Shown piece after piece: positions 63,701-64,000 of a DNA stretch of 64,000 nucleotides (positions are counted from its first letter, which is position 1; each line of letters starts with the position of its first letter). Source of the DNA: Cohnella endophytica (lineage in GTDB: Bacteria > Bacillota > Bacilli > Paenibacillales > Paenibacillaceae). The stretch covers positions 1-64,000 of the forward strand of contig NZ_RBZM01000013.1 in NCBI RefSeq assembly GCF_003628305.1. Reading direction: 5' to 3'. The notes beneath the pieces were generated by a model. It did not search any database and had not been told where the DNA came from. It saw nothing but the letters and a program-made list of their open reading frames with translations. Both the position numbers and the translations under genes were made by a program.

Positions 63701-64000
63701 CTACAATGCCAAGGTTTTTGACCGTGCCAGACAGCCCTTGGAACATTCCTGTTGACTGATCCGAGCTATTAATTTTAAGGCCTGTGATCGTATGTCCATT
63801 CCCGTCAAGCACGCCTCCAAACGGAAGAAAAGGCATGTTACCAATCGGGATCCAGCCCTTACCTCCATTGTAGCCACTGCCCCCGGACGACAAATACGCC
63901 GTCAGGTCAATGTTTTGCGTCAGCTTGAAATATCCATTCGCATTGCGAATGTTATTCAACTGCACCGGGGTGGAGATCAAATACGGGTCTAACGCAGTCC
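60729..64000 (-). CDS. SLH surface protein with GLUG region and an unrecognised domain (partial, runs off right edge)
   Basis: At least 1090 codons, open to the right edge, so signal peptide and start are missing; the TTG at 63980 is internal. The visible N-terminus (DPYLISTPVQLNNI) aligns with the start of the gene at 56157. GLUG-type units and a PTLMGTAQVGRTLTA Ig-like unit follow. A region of about 290 residues (62040-62870) is not recognised; it includes LRFWTGTKDDYVGISDTPKK, a CC pair and acidic stretches. The juxta-SLH module (VIGELNGQMVKNLEGKQA, INSLTNSTYSVVWH) matches those at 39812 and 49833, and three SLH domains end the protein. It therefore combines a 56157-like N-terminus with a 49833-like C-terminus. 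Confidence 0.9.
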   Translation of the reverse strand, partial: TALDPYLISTPVQLNNIRNANGYFKLTQNIDLTAYLSSGGSGYNGGKGWIPIGNMPFLPFGGVLDGNGHTITGLKINSSDQSTGMFQGLSGTVKNLGIVEANVVSTHSITGILVGTNASGTIQNCFVTGSVSSTYDTVGGMVGENIGTITNSYSLASVRGTTKVGGLVGNYTSNGYYTVGFSNSFAAGLVTATLPTTDKGGLVGASSLAVVNSYYDTTNSGQSDTGKGVGKDWTSMMMQTTYSGWDFTTVWSINELDDYPKLRVFSAPTPPTDTPPTAAPTLMGTAQVGRTLTAISNYNDTDSDPESGTTYAFYRYDADGTSNETLVQEASDNNTYTIAVEDLGKVIKVKVTPKNEKATGATATSAPTAVIAEAPIYKVLNNGKIRFGNGAKNSVNSSGNLEQPFYYGSVEDELGWYKLTYRNNPLDNAIGLDGNGTLSEWNTNGVIKVNPELTNQVIDLSGYVSTGLNQGYGTIISTGTTTINGKTLEVKNTYTLGETSSFVKIVTQVTNKSGAKIENLRFWTGTKDDYVGISDTPKKERGNLVNGNFVKLTDPANRANALLISSEDTGVLFYSTSAKANTSIQECCDFENSIFQDPSTSDIESIDDGIDDPDGSYALFIRMNDLDVNESGEFTWYYAAGEISKLGDISNEVGQTTSAPPSTSPTTPVSATPGSVEILVNGKVESAGTATTTTVNNQTVTTVVIDPKKLEEKLAKEGQHAVVTIPVTAKSDVVIGELNGQMVKNLEGKQAIVELKTDKATYTLPAQQINIEAISNKIGKSVALQDIKVQIEIAAPTADTVKVVANAAEKGTFTLVVPPVEFTVKATYGEQTIEVSTFNAYVERTIAIPDGAGPSKITTGVVVDPDGTVRHVPTKVVLIDGKYYAKINSLTNSTYSVVWHQLQFSDVANHWAKDAVNDMGSRMVIEGTGGSMFSPGKDVTRAEFAAIMVRGLGLKLENGVVPFSDVKSSDWYSSFVNTAYAHHLISGFEDGTFRPNDKITREQAMVILSKAMTITGLKGKLSVQSADATLRLFADASEVSAWAQSSVADSVQAGIVSGRSAAKLAPKDYMTRAEVATIIQSLLQKSGLI

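Noticed and set aside
1..64000. CRISPR arrays, insertion sequences, prophage or toxin-antitoxin modules
   Set aside because: Tandem repeats here are all in-frame protein repeats without spacers, and no transposase, integrase or Cas-like ORF was found.

Overview
The window reads as chromosome of a Gram-positive, spore-former-type Bacillota, most likely a Paenibacillaceae member (Paenibacillus or Cohnella relative). The grounds are the many secreted proteins ending in three S-layer homology (SLH) domains, a ChiA1-type chitinase, 7TMR-DISM histidine kinases, strong AGGAGG-type ribosome binding sites, rho-independent terminators after most genes, and a cre-like site. No rRNA, complete tRNA, CRISPR array, insertion sequence or phage gene was seen. 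Almost everything is on the minus strand; the one clear plus-strand gene is an M29 aminopeptidase (15645-16874).

Layout from left to right. 1-3084 is a secreted beta-propeller protein with three CBM35-like modules joined by Pro-Thr linkers; it runs off the left edge inside a perfect hexanucleotide repeat. 3202-3437 is a stranded SLH fragment. 3501-4849 holds an EamA transporter and a DUF1801 protein. 4905-9569 and 9896-14215 are SLH proteins, the second probably co-transcribed with a LysM/YkuD L,D-transpeptidase (14305-15342). 15645-20841 is a housekeeping and metabolic stretch: aminopeptidase, AlkD-like repair protein, GH18 chitinase with a cre site and an unusual leader, and a DinB-like protein. 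20975-26812 is a 1945-residue surface protein with N-terminal SLH domains and about 1270 residues of helical repeats. 26998-28992 is an orphan DISM histidine kinase. 29177-33055 (RCC1-like) and 34448-39568 (InlB-type repeats) are SLH proteins flanking a ribokinase. 39812-45228 is a two-gene unit: an SLH-anchored cohesin protein and, upstream, a dockerin-bearing multi-Ig protein. 45387-49666 is a two-component system made of a double-kinase hybrid sensor and a REC-BTAD (SARP-like) regulator. 49833-55946, 56157-60470 and 60729-64000 are three more large SLH proteins, the last cut by the right edge.

Taken together this is a cell-envelope locus: nine SLH proteins and one SLH remnant in 64 kb, built from a shared kit of secreted repeat modules (GLUG, BNR-like, RCC1, InlB, Ig-like, FN3), one of three juxta-SLH modules, and SLH triplets that hold the protein on the wall polymer. 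The L,D-transpeptidase may alter the peptidoglycan they sit on, the chitinase and CBM protein point to polysaccharide use, and the two sensor kinases are candidate regulators. The most unusual items are the adjacent cohesin/dockerin pair, the long extracellular helical-repeat protein, the double-kinase sensor with a BTAD regulator, and recurring upstream motifs shared between distant SLH genes. Domain names come from reading motifs by eye and no database search was possible.
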